A DNA stretch of 64,000 nucleotides from Hamiltosporidium tvaerminnensis (Eukaryota > Microsporidia > Dubosqiidae). Where the stretch lies: NCBI GenBank assembly GCA_022605425.2, contig JAKIMF020000011.1, positions 496,001 through 560,000 of the forward strand, given 5' to 3'. Position 1 is the stretch's first letter, and every line of letters begins with the position of its first letter. The notes under the pieces are model-generated. The model was not told where the DNA came from. It saw nothing but the letters and a program-made list of their open reading frames with translations, and made no database searches. A program made the translations under genes and the position numbers. Positions 46,130 to 56,199 of this stretch are shown here, piece by piece.

Positions 46130-47290
46130 AATGCCAACGATTGTAATTGGCTAAAACACAGAAGAAAAGAATATCATAGTGATTTTTTTTGAAGACTGAA
46201 TAGTATTCAGCTAACTACACTAAAGAAGACAAAGGTTTTTTTGAGAAGAAAGTCAAATCAATTTATATCCTTGGCGACTATCTTTAGTTTAAAGGGTTCG
46301 AACAAATGTTGAAGGTTGTTTTTGAAGTTGAACAGAGGCTAATTAAAGGCATAATAGAGACAGAACATTCTGTAGCACACTGTGGAATATATAAATAATT
46401 GGATTAATTGGACCAAAATATTATGAAATTGCCAAGACATTCATGATTAAATATGTTAAACCTCGTGGAGTATGTAATAGATATACTTCTTTGAAAAAAA
46501 TTCCGTCAATTTATAAACAATCTGAAAAGAAAATTTGATTTATTTATAGTTGATTGTGTAGATCTTAGAAGATACGCTGATCAAAGTGGTGGGATTTTTG
46601 GATTTAAACGTAATCAGCAGTTATACGGCGCATTTCAGGGGTTTTAAGACGATCAGCAAGACTTCACAGTTCGTAGAGGATTCATATAATTTCCATTTGA
46701 TACTTTTGGTCCTCCGGTAACGATTCAATCTGAAAATAGTAAAGAATTTTAAACTGCATGGCATGATACATGCCCAATGTTTTTACGACTCAAATTATAT
46801 TAGAAGAACACATAATTCAAAAGCCCAGGGATAATTTGAACAGGTAAACCAAACAATTAAAAGATGTTATCAAAAAAGGGTATATGTTACTGGTACAAAA
46901 AGATGGATTGGTTTTTAAATGAATTATATGGGCTTATAATAGAAAATACATGGAAACATACATAAAACACCGTTTTAATCTTCTTTCGGTCAACTTGGAT
47001 TAAATAATATTCTTTCTAGTACTATTGTAACTGAGAAACTAAAATATAATTTAGTAATATTCAAAAAAATTAGTTCGAAGGTATAAGCATCAAGAAACCA
47101 TGATATAAGATGTACACAATGGAATTTAGATATTGCATCAGAAATATATAATGAAGTAAATTAGTCTAGATACATTGCTCAATCTTCAACAATAACTGCT
47201 TCTGCAATCGATCAGAATCTTGAAAGTGATACTGAAGTCTGTAAACATTTTGAAAAATATTAAAAAAAAAATCATAGAAAATAAAGGTTC
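46130..47290 (+). pseudogene. Decayed integrase (rve-type) of an LTR-retrotransposon-like element
   Basis: Reading across frames gives an AHCGIYK zinc-binding-like block near 46375, then IVDCVDLRRYAD at about 46547-46585. GPPVTIQSENSKEF at about 46709-46752 corresponds to the second catalytic block (usually QSDNGKEF), and THNSKAQG / VNQTIKR at about 46810-46863 to the H-S-x-x-Q-G-x-V-E block. The order and spacing fit an rve integrase core of a Ty3/gypsy-like or related element. Stops and frameshifts occur throughout, and the usual Asp of QSDN is Glu here. No gag or reverse transcriptase is recognisable next to it. Confidence 0.7.
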
Positions 47291-47934
47291 AAATAAACCA
47301 ATAAGAATTCTTTGATTTGTGATAAGGTTTTGCTCAAAAAAGGCTTTTGACATGATACAAAGACTAAACGCGCTCAGTTTTATTTTTTTATAATGATTCT
47401 GTATTTACAGTAACAAATATTTTTATTAATAATATGATAGAATTGGAGAACATTAATGAGGAAAAACGAAACTTCTGAAAATGCGTACTAAAGCGGATTT
47501 GAACTACTTTTTTTTTAAAAATGTGCTATTTTTAAAATAAGAAATGCTAACATAAAAGGAAATGCTCCAATTTTAATAAGTATAGCCCAAAATATTTTTG
47601 AAGGAAAGATATAATTAAAAGTGTATAAACATTTACTTCACTTTTCCCCTATAATATTTAGAAACATAATACTTCATTTTTAATCTGAAGGGGTTAAAGA
47701 TGAACTAATAAAAAATATGGGGGTTATTAGAAATAAAGGGGGAACTATGATCATGGAAGCATGAACCATGACAATACATAAGGATATAAGCGAAAAAATT
47801 AGTGAATATGTTGCTCGGTTTTCTACTTTGATGCTAAAAATTTAAAATTTTGTTCGTTTTAACTATATAAAAATAAAATTTATATTTAAAAAATATCAAG
47901 TGTAAAAATATGTGGAATATGCTAAATAATTTAA
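47291..47934. other. Unassigned region after the integrase relic
   Basis: Possibly further element debris (a GGGG-containing stretch at 47690-47760), but no domain is recognised. Confidence 0.35.
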
Positions 47935-48415
47935 TGGCGTTGACTTAGTTCTAGTTTTGACATCGATACAAGCTTTGAAGACTCCATCAGTACTCCTACG
48001 GTACCAACATCCCAAATATTTCCACCCGAGTGTATATAGAAAAAATTTTATAAGCTGAAACCCGCTCGAAGTCTGTTAATTTATTCTCCCTGGTGTCTGA
48101 TCTCAGATGAAAATCCACTTATGGCTCCTCAAGATTAACAGGATTCCTACTTTCTCACACATACCGAGCTAAGTAAACCTCTAGCTAAGATTTATTTCTG
48201 CGACTTACATGGGTTCAACCTTGAAGTTTAAATTTTATTGATAGATATAATCAACTACTTAGGTTTCTTGCTTCTTTAAGTTGTTTGTTTGTATCTCTAA
48301 GGCGATAATTATTCCAACTCGAGGGACCAAGGCTTAGTTTTCATTCCTTTGCATTGTAATTACCAACTATTTCGGGATAGAGCTTAAATCTGGGCAATTA
48401 AAACCTCTTTTAGAA
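47935..48415 (-). repeat. Interspersed repeat A, degenerate copy (reverse)
   Basis: Landmarks in reverse: GGCGTTGACTTAGTTCTAGTTTT, CTCCATCAGTACTCCTACGGTACC, GCTCGAAGTCTGTTAATT, CCGAGCTAAGTAAACCTCTAGCTAAG, AGGCGATAATTATTCCAACTCG. Confidence 0.7.
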
Positions 48416-48439
48416 AAATTTTAAATTAGTTATTAATCT

Positions 48440-48780
48440 TCAACTTCTTATACAAATTCCTGAAAATTCTTACTTAATACTGCTTTTTATTTCTCGGTGT
48501 TAAGGAGAACAGATGGAACGTAAATTTTCTGTCGCTGGTGCAAATATTGGCATTTATTAACCTATTCCTCTTTTACGAAACCTGATTCAAAGAAATCGAA
48601 TCATTTTAACATTCACGTGTTCTTATATTTTATTATTTAACCTTATGCATTTATCTCTCAAAAGTCACAGCCAGAACACCGCGTTAAATCATTTGATTTT
48701 GAGGCATTTCTCTATGTTTCCTTTTGGTTCTTTTAATCTGTTATAATTCAGAATACTGAGGATTGCCTCATAGATCCAGA
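48440..48780 (-). repeat. Repeat B, degenerate copy (reverse)
   Basis: On the minus strand it contains AATTATAACAGATTAAAAGA and CCTTAACACCGAGAAATAAA, which match the repeat B part of the composite repeats at 41.6 and 44.4 kb. Confidence 0.45.
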
Positions 48781-48984
48781 TTAATTTCTACTCAATGAAA
48801 AATTCAAAACATATTTTCACATACCTATTTCTAAATAAATGTTTTTTTGTCGTTATTTTTATTCAGCCTATTAAGATTTTATTAGAATGATTTATTTAAA
48901 CTTTTAAAACCATTGTTTTAGATACAAGAATATTAATATATATCAATCCAGCACCCACAAAAAAAAGCTTCGAAAACGTGTGTA

Positions 48985-49160
48985 TGTTTAATTCCGAAGG
49001 TTGAAGACCTGGTGTCGCCCCAAAACTAGATGGATAGATAATGTTAAAAATAAACAGTAACCTTGGTATAAACGAATGGAAAAGATTAGCATTTAATCGT
49101 GAAAGGTGAAACTTATTAATAAATGAGGCTATGGTTCTTAATAGGTGTAATGCCATTGAG
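48985..49160 (+). pseudogene. LINE-type retrotransposon C-terminal relic
   Basis: In slightly shifted frames the plus strand reads RPKTRWIDNVKN, then EWKRLAFNRER and LLINEAMVLNRCNAIE. This is the common tail of APE-type LINE polyproteins (GRPKTRWxDDVK ... W...A.DR..W..L..). It holds a frameshift and a stop within that tail. The minus-strand frame at 48896-49180 is its shadow. This is a different lineage from the restriction-like-endonuclease fragments. Confidence 0.5.
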
Positions 49161-49598
49161 TAAGTAAATAAATCAATCAAAAAAAAACGTTAGATATATT
49201 TTTTTAATAATATTTTCGGTATACTGTTTCTAAAATAAATTTCGACTTTAAAATAAAAATTATTTATAATAAAAACCTAAATATGAATTTGAGTTTAAAT
49301 TTCAGAAGTTATATTACGTGAAATATTTTTTTTTAAGAATTTAAAAACAAATTTGAATCGCAGAAACTTAATTGCGAAACACATAGTAAAATAAACAGGT
49401 CATGCCTTTGTTTTGGTGGTTAAAAAAACACTCTTTCATACTTTATTATACAGTGGTTTCTCAAAACCTACACAAAAGCATCGATATGCTTTATAGATCA
49501 ATTAAAATCGAAAACTCAGAAAAAAAATAGAAAAAAGGTTCTAATATTTTCCTCATATTTTAAAAATAAACAACAATCGATCATAGAAATACTATATA
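49161..49598. other. AT-rich intergenic
   Basis: No feature recognised. Confidence 0.5.
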
Positions 49599-49600
49599 TA

Positions 49601-49730
49601 GGGTTTTTCGATCAATATAATAATCCTTGCAATCAATATAATAATTTTTCGATCAATATAATAATCCTTGCAATCAATATAATAATCCTTGCAATCAATA
49701 TAATAATTATTTTTAAAAAATAGAAATTTA
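49601..49730. repeat. Left terminal inverted repeat with five ~20-bp subunits
   Basis: Subunits alternate TTGCAATCAATATAATAATC and TTTCGATCAATATAATAATC forms, ending in ATTTTTAAAAAATAGAAATT. Confidence 0.9.
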
Positions 49731-49809
49731 AAAAAAAAATTAAAAAAATAGAAATTTATCAAATAAAAATTTAAAAAATAAAATTATAAATAGTACTTGA
49801 GATTTATTA

Positions 49810-50975
49810 TTACTCAAGAATCATTTGCCCTACCTCAGCCTTTTGCAAATATCCTAACATTTTACGGTAAAAAGAACTACAATGTTCTCCCGTGATTTCA
49901 TTAAATTTTTCATAAATTAATATTCTCAACTCAGGCTCAGTACGAGCACCACTCGAATTACTTTATTTTTCCAGACTGAGAATACATTCGCAATTGGATT
50001 AAGAAAAGGAGAGTAAGGTGGAAGATATTTTATTCGATACGAAGCAATTTCCTCATCATCATTCAATCCTCGATAGTGATGAATTCTCGCATTGTCCATT
50101 ACAAATATTGGAGTCAAAATTCCTTGCCTTTGACAACTTTCATTAATCTCCTTAATGAATAATTTGAATTCTTATCATTTACGGCTCTCTCATGAATCTT
50201 ATGGTATATCATACCATATTTGTTCATTGCTGCGACTACTGAAATATTTCTACTTCGAGCTGTTGTTGCAGATAAATATGCAGATTCACCTCTCATGTTA
50301 CGACCTCTACGTGGGCGTGTGACTACTGCAAACCCAACTTCATCTAAAAAGACAAAGTTTTTGTCATCGTTATCAACCTCCAACTCACGAAAACTAGTTG
50401 CGTAATTGGTTCTTAGCTCAATTGTCGAAAGTGTATTCTACGCTCAGACACTAATGTTACACGCTTTGGAGTGTAACGGAACTCCCTTGGTGCGCGATCG
50501 ATTGTACTAGTTGACACATCAACATTAAATGTACATTTAACCCATTTTGCCAACTCATACAGGGTTTTTTACGCTCAAAATCTCCATAGGTTTGTAAGCT
50601 CTCTTTTATTTCCAAAGTTAACTTTGAGCGCCTATGACCACCTCTTTTCTCGACAAATACCAAGCCAGTTTTTAAATATCGTCTAACGATACTATTAACC
50701 GTCTGGTAATTTATTCGATACATCGAGGCAATTGCGGACATAGAATAGCATTCTAATGTCTTTTCAATTGTGCGTTCCCGATCATTAATAGAAACTTTTT
50801 GTTTCCTCAGAGTTGGAATGGTGGTTATGGAGAGATTTTCATCATTTGATCCCGATGTTTCTACAAGACACTTCAAAACATTGTCATTTTCGCACTCTAT
50901 ACATTCTGGTGTTTCACCTACATGAAAATCATATTTGTTCTCGTTGGTATTTTTACCTGAAAAAGAATTTGACAT
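49810..50975 (-). pseudogene. Tc1-like (IS630/DD34E) transposase, frameshifted
   Basis: The N-terminal part (50975-50570) starts MSNSFSGKN and contains an HTH region (SMSAIASMYRINYQTVNSIV) with a KRGGHRRSKLT linker. The DDE part follows in pieces: FVFLDEVGF (first Asp), VMDNARIHH (second Asp) and YLPPYSPFLNPIANVFSVWK. Thirty-four residues separate the second Asp from the Ala in NPIA, exactly where Tc1 proteins have the catalytic Glu (NPIE). Frame changes occur near 50570, 50425, 50165 and 49960. The tail ARTEPELRI...GQMILE ends at TAA 49810-49812. Frameshifts and the missing Glu argue that it is inactive. Confidence 0.88.
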
Positions 50976-51024
50976 GGAAGTTAATTTTATAATGAATGAA
51001 TTATTTTTTAAATTTTTATTTTAT

Positions 51025-51194
51025 AAATTTCTATTTTTTAAAAATAATTATTATATTGATTGCAAGGATTATTATATTGATTGCAAGGATTATTATATTG
51101 ATCGAAAAATTATTATATTGATTGCAAGGATTATTATATTGATCGAAAAATTATTGTATTGATTGCAAGGATTATTATATTGATTGAAAAACCC
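51025..51194. repeat. Right terminal inverted repeat with seven ~20-bp subunits
   Basis: Inverted counterpart of 49601-49730 with two extra subunits, accounting for the ~40-bp length difference. Confidence 0.9.
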
Positions 51195-51805
51195 TATAAT
51201 TAAAATAAGGTTTTAGAAAGGTAAAAACTGTAAAGATTTACTTATTTTATAAACACACAAATAATAAGCTTGTGTATAAAAAAAATTAAGAAAAAATATG
51301 ATAGCATGTGACATTTAAAGCAATCATGAAAAAAAGACAAGAAAATAAAATATTTTTTAATATCTTGCTGAACCAAGTCCAATTATTATGTTTTTTCTAC
51401 TAATTCACTAAGAACATAAAAGGAATGTTTTAAACTGATTACAAAACAAAATCCTTAAGGAAATCTGAAAAATAATTAACATTTAAGATATATGCCCTCA
51501 AATTTATATTTTGTTACTTTAGGTTTTCTGATTTAAGTTTTGGAATATTTATAATTAAAATATAAAAAATATTTTTAAATTAACCAAATACTTAGCTATC
51601 TTAGAATATTTATTATAAATTTTATACTTTTGAATTTTTAAATCGAAAAATTATTTATATTACTATAAACAAAAAATTTATACAAAAATATAAATTATAT
51701 TTTTACCAATATAAGTACAAATCAAAAAAATGATATTTTTTAATCAAAGTAAAGGTTTAAAGAAATATTCAAATAAAAATAATCGTTTATTTAAAACAAT
51801 ATTTT
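51195..51805. other. AT-rich intergenic
   Basis: No feature recognised. Confidence 0.5.
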
Positions 51806-52060
51806 TTAAAAAGATGTCGGTGCAATTACATTCAATGTAAAATATAATTCTTTTTCTTCTTCGGATAATTTTCTTTGATTTTGGTCGAAATCAGTATTTT
51901 GCCTATTAGAATTGTTTTCTTGTTCAAAACCATGTGCTCTATCACCTTCGTTTTTACTTCCTTGATTATCATCCTTTATTTGCTCGACGTTTTCCTTTGT
52001 ATTTGAATCTATTGACCCAATTAAATATTGAAAAAAGCCAAATATAAAAAAATAATTCAT
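51806..52060 (-). CDS. Small secreted hydrophilic protein, 84 aa
   Basis: I do not recognise it. The start MNYFFIFGFFQYLIGSIDS reads as a short signal peptide with a likely cleavage after GSIDS. The remainder is strongly hydrophilic, Asn/Gln/Glu/Asp-rich (for example EQENNSNRQNTDFDQNQRK), without cysteines, ending FTLNVIAPTSF. Such small secreted proteins are common among microsporidian orphans. There is no CCC motif. It is short enough to be a chance frame, though the signal peptide plus a non-AT-biased hydrophilic body makes that less likely. Confidence 0.5.
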   Translation of the reverse strand: MNYFFIFGFFQYLIGSIDSNTKENVEQIKDDNQGSKNEGDRAHGFEQENNSNRQNTDFDQNQRKLSEEEKELYFTLNVIAPTSF

Positions 52061-53638
52061 AATATGGAATCTATAATATCAAATATATATAGTTTTAAGA
52101 AAACACAAGTTTTAATTGTAAGTATGATTAAGAAATATAATTAGTAAATTTTAATTTTTTTTTAATTTAAAATTAGATTATGACTTTCTGAAGATCAAAA
52201 TGTCTAATCACAGAAGTAAACAAGGCTACCCATTTAATGATCTAAAAATTATATTGAAGTTTAAGTGATTTCATTCGTTAAAAATTAAAATATTAGAAAC
52301 TGTATATCGTATGATTCATTCTAACTAATATAGATTGTAATCTATAGACAAAAATTTAGGAGAATAAATGTTTAATTATAAATTTAAATAAAAGAAGTGC
52401 TTAATCTAGATTAAATTGCTACATATTACATAATTATATGCCTTAAAATATATATTTGTTTATTTATATATCTTTCAATTATTTATGTATTCTTTTTGAT
52501 ATATAGATTATACTTTAGTATACTATTTATAGATTTGGATATTTCATACAGATTCGTACGATTAATTATAGATCACAATCAATTGAAAAATTCCTTAATT
52601 TTTTAAAATTTTTTAGGTGTTCTAAAAAGAATGGCGCATTTTTTCAAATTTAATTCTTAACTTTCATTTTGAATGAAAATTCAAATCTTCTTTAATTTAC
52701 TATAAATTGAATTTGTAAAAAGTGTGATCATAATCAATCCAATATCTTTATAATCTATCAATCAAATGGAATTCGGGTTTAAGAGTTTATTTAAACAACT
52801 ATTTATATTTGTATCTTTATTTACGGAATTTACTTTCGATTCCATAAATTTGAAACGTTAAAAAAAATCTCAAAAATATGTTCTGCCGATCTATTATTGG
52901 CATGTGAAGACCTATAATTTTTTTAAACCCAACAGAATACAATTTAATTATTGTTTATACCTATTATTCATTTTCATTTAATTTCCAAACCAAAAAAAAA
53001 GTTGAATTTGAATGCTAATTGATTCACCAAGTACATGAAGCTTACTATATTAAATATTATTTGAATATCCTGAATATTTTGACCAAAAAAATTATAATCA
53101 AAATATAAAATATTCTTTATTTCCCACAAAAAGACTCATTTTTTTTATTATAAAATTATATGAATAATTTATTCTGTTTTATAGAAATCAAAATATATTT
53201 GAAGATTAAAATAAATAATAACTTACTTTAAGAAATTCATATTGACAAATATTTTATAAATCAATCTTTTATAATTATTCTAAAAAAGTGCTTGAATCAT
53301 GAATCATTCGAATTAATAATTTAAATTTTTATTAAGAATTATAATGTATACATATATGAATATAAATGTTTAGAATCATCTTATTAATTATAATCATGAC
53401 TTAAGAAGTTACGAATTATTAAGAATTTGCTTTATATATTATTTAAACCATATGATAGCTCCATAAATTGTAAATTTACTTTGAAATATATCATAGATTC
53501 AACAATTATTTGATATGAAAAAATAACCAATTATAAATTATTTGAATACAAGTATATTTATTTTTACTACAAAATATTTCAAAGTTATAGTTAATTTTAC
53601 TATTTAAATTTTTCAAAATACAAAAAAAAGACTTTTCT
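52061..53638. other. About 1.6 kb AT-rich gene desert
   Basis: No supported feature. Confidence 0.55.
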
Positions 53639-53808
53639 TCAAGTATATTTCGTAATCGAATTATAAGTTTTAAAAAATTAAAAGAAACAATAAAATTTGA
53701 AATGAAATAATTTTTAGATGAATTCAAGTATATTTCGTAATCGAATTATAAGTTTTAAAAAATTAAAAGAAACAATAAAATTTGAAATGAAATAATTTTT
53801 AAATGAAT
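53639..53808. repeat. 85-bp direct duplication
   Basis: Two almost identical 85-bp units beginning TCAAGTATATTTCGTAATCG at 53639 and 53724. Confidence 0.9.
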
Positions 53809-53869
53809 AATATACTATATGGTATTATTTAAACGAATATTAAAGATTTTAAAGTATGATGTATGTCAT

Positions 53870-54335
53870 ATTGTTTCCTTGAATCAACATAGTTCTAGGT
53901 TTAATATAAAAAATTAATTTTCAGACTCATTCGGTATTTATTAAAATATATAAATTCTAAAGCTTTTCATCTAAGAGGTATGTAGAAATTAATTAAAAGG
54001 CGAGGTTTTTGCTCAGAATTAGTCAATCATCGTAACTTGGAATGTTCACTCAAGTATAAACAAACTCTTGACTTCCCAAGACTATGCAGGGTTACTAATT
54101 ACTCTACACTTTCTGAATCAAATAGATATCCAACCAAGATATATCTCAGAGACTTACATCGGACCACCTAGACATTGCGATACATACAAACTGATATAAT
54201 ATGCTACTTGGATTTTCTAGATTTATAATTTGTTTTTGTGTATCTCCCAGGCGCCAAGTACTCTAACTCGATAAATAAGACCGGGTTTCCATGCTTTTAC
54301 AGGACAATAAACTTATAAGCTCAATCGTAAGCCAA
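53870..54335 (-). repeat. Interspersed repeat A, degenerate copy (reverse)
   Basis: Landmarks in reverse: AACATAGTTCTAGGTTTAAT, AAGCTTTTCATCTAAGAGGT, ACTCTACACTTTCTGAATC, ATATCTCAGAGACTTACAT, CACCTAGACATTGCGATA and CTCCCAGGCGCCAAGTACTC. Covers the 3' two thirds; the head is missing. Confidence 0.8.
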
Positions 54336-54861
54336 AATCTAATTAAATAAAAAGCTACAAACTAAGTTTATAGAAAATTTTTATCAATTTTGTAAAATAT
54401 TCCCGGATACAAAAATCCAAAAATTTAGTTTGATTTATATTACATTGAAGATCCGAACAATGTTCTTCACGCTACGTTCATAGATTCAATATGTCCAACA
54501 GATAATTTTTAATGTAATCATCCTCCCGCAAAAAGTAGATTAATATAAACACCTTTTAAATAAAAAAAAATATATTTTAAGAATTAATTTATTAAAATAT
54601 AAAACTTTTATAGTAAATTGATCAAAAATATTTTTTTTATTTTAAAGGTTTATATTTTTAGTTACAATAGTTTGTTTTCACCTCTCTAAAAGCTTTAAAT
54701 AAAACATTAGGTTTAATTTTAATACATATTATAGATAAATAGTACATTGAGACATTCCTATAACCTCAAATAAAACATTATATTAAATTTTAATACATAT
54801 TATAGATAAATAGTACATTGAGACATTTCCATAACCTCAAATAGAAAATTAAAAAATAAAT
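54336..54861. repeat. Intergenic region with a ~70-bp direct duplication
   Basis: Bases about 54698-54767 and 54768-54840 are two copies of a unit with TTTTAATACATATTATAGAT and AGTACATTGAGACATT, just downstream of the FYR gene stop. Confidence 0.8.
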
Positions 54862-55605
54862 TTATATTTTTCTCATTTCTATAGGTTGATACCCTTCAAA
54901 AACCGTTATATCACCAATACTTTCTATTTTTTTCATCAATTCTTTGCATTCCAATCCAAAAAATTCTTCTACATTACAAAAAGGTAACGGATATTCAAAT
55001 TTTTGACAAAAATTACTCCAAATAGAAGACCCACTAAACTTATATTGATCATCTACTTTTATTTCCATATCAAGACAATTATTAATTGACAATATAGTAC
55101 ATTCATATATCTGAGATCTAAAATTTTTAGATAAAAAACTTTCAAAAATTCTAAAAGATTTATAACCAATCGGATATAAATATTTTGAAGAATAAAATTG
55201 TTTGTTATTATTTTTTGGAAATTTACCCAAATTAAAAACACTAAAAGTTCCATTTTTATCTGTAAAAATAGCAGGATATTCCATAAAATTTTCAGATTTT
55301 TCAATTTCTACAAAATCTTTTAGATTTTTAGAAATAATCGGTTTATTTTCTTTCTTAGTAGTTTCTTCCTTCAAATCTTTTTCCAATGAAAATAAATCAG
55401 ATGAGGTGTCTGAAAAAGTTTCTTTCATTACATCTTTTCCATCACAAATGCATATACAATCAAGTATTGCATTCTTATGTAATTCTACTAAAGATATACG
55501 TTTTTCAATACTTTCTATTTTTGTATCTAATAAAGATTTTTCTTCTATAGCTTTATTTAGCTTTTCGTTTAGTAGTAACATTTCTGATCTTTCTTCTGTA
55601 TTCAT
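54862..55605 (-). CDS. Coiled-coil FYRN/FYRC-domain protein, 247 aa
   Basis: Residues 2-45 form a charged helical coiled coil (MLLLNEKLNKAIEEKSLLD...). Residues about 138-175 match the FYRN pattern (YLYPIGYKSFRIFESF ... IYECTIL). Residues about 176-232 match FYRC (FSGSSIWSNFCQKF ... FFGLECKELMKKIESI). FYR domains occur as a pair in chromatin-associated proteins such as MLL/trithorax, KDM5-related proteins and TBRG1. The coiled coil plus FYRN-FYRC layout without SET or JmjC is most like TBRG1. A nuclear/chromatin role is therefore likely by family knowledge; the partner is unknown. The start is supported by CCCC two bases before the ATG (GGGG 55608-55611). An Asp/Glu/Ser-rich linker (60-105) joins the two parts. 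Confidence 0.75.
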   Translation of the reverse strand: MNTEERSEMLLLNEKLNKAIEEKSLLDTKIESIEKRISLVELHKNAILDCICICDGKDVMKETFSDTSSDLFSLEKDLKEETTKKENKPIISKNLKDFVEIEKSENFMEYPAIFTDKNGTFSVFNLGKFPKNNNKQFYSSKYLYPIGYKSFRIFESFLSKNFRSQIYECTILSINNCLDMEIKVDDQYKFSGSSIWSNFCQKFEYPLPFCNVEEFFGLECKELMKKIESIGDITVFEGYQPIEMRKI

Positions 55606-55607
55606 GA

Positions 55608-55611
55608 GGGG
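55608..55611 (-). promoter_or_regulatory. CCCC start-proximal motif of the FYR gene
   Basis: Same motif and position class as in front of eS30, eS24 and RCC1. Confidence 0.55.
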
Positions 55612-55669
55612 TTTCAGAACATCTAAATTATTTTAAAATCGTTGGATGTTTTATTCTTTCAAAGTCTCC

Positions 55670-55860
55670 GTTTTAAACAAATAAAATATTTTATTTTCAA
55701 TAATTGAAATAAAATATTAAAAAATATTTTTTTTAACTGTTTTTTTTAATAGAAACTACTGTATTTTAATAATTGAAATGAAATATTTTTTTTAACTGTT
55801 TTTTTTTAATAGAAACTACTGTATTTCAATAATTGAAATGAAATCTTAAACAAATCTTTT
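55670..55860. repeat. ~60-bp tandem repeats upstream of the FYR gene
   Basis: About 2.5 copies of a unit with AATAATTGAAATGAAATATT and TTTTAATAGAAACTACTGTA. Confidence 0.75.
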
Positions 55861-56013
55861 TCAAAAGTATTTTAATAAAATATAAGAAGCACAAATAAAA
55901 TTTTGATTCATTTTTTGAAAATTCATTTAAACATTTAATATTTAGTTTCATTCATTCTCTTAATTTAAATCCCAGGAAAAAATAATGTAAATAACAAATC
56001 TTTATTCCAGATT

Positions 56014-56109
56014 AAAAATAGGAAGAATATTTTATTAAAACATTTGTTAAAATACTATCTAAAGAATAGATTAAGAGCTTTTTAATCATAAAATATTCTT
56101 CCTATTTTT
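56014..56109. repeat. 21-bp perfect inverted repeat (MITE-like or hairpin)
   Basis: Arms 56014-56034 and 56089-56109 are perfect reverse complements around AATAGGAAGAATATTTTA, separated by 54 bases. No gene lies inside. Confidence 0.75.
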
Positions 56110-56199
56110 GTATTAAAAATACAGAATAAAAATTGAAAGAAAAAAATAAAAAATTTGAAAGAAAAAAATAAAATATAAAAAAAAAATAAAAAATAAAAA

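Larger units (their letters stand above)
49601..51194 (-). mobile_element. Tc1/mariner-type DNA transposon, non-autonomous by decay
   Basis: A 1594-bp element bounded by inverted GGGTTTTTC(G/A)ATCAATATAA termini and flanked on both sides by TA (49599-49600 and 51195-51196), the classic Tc1/mariner target duplication. The long terminal inverted repeats (about 130 and 170 bp) are made of ~20-bp subunits. A single degenerate transposase gene lies on the minus strand. Confidence 0.92.

Noticed and set aside
48896-49180. 94-codon minus-strand ORF
   Set aside because: Antisense of a LINE C-terminal relic that is recognisable on the plus strand.
50220-50405. 61-codon plus-strand ORF within the transposon
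   Set aside because: Antisense of the DDE region of the transposase.
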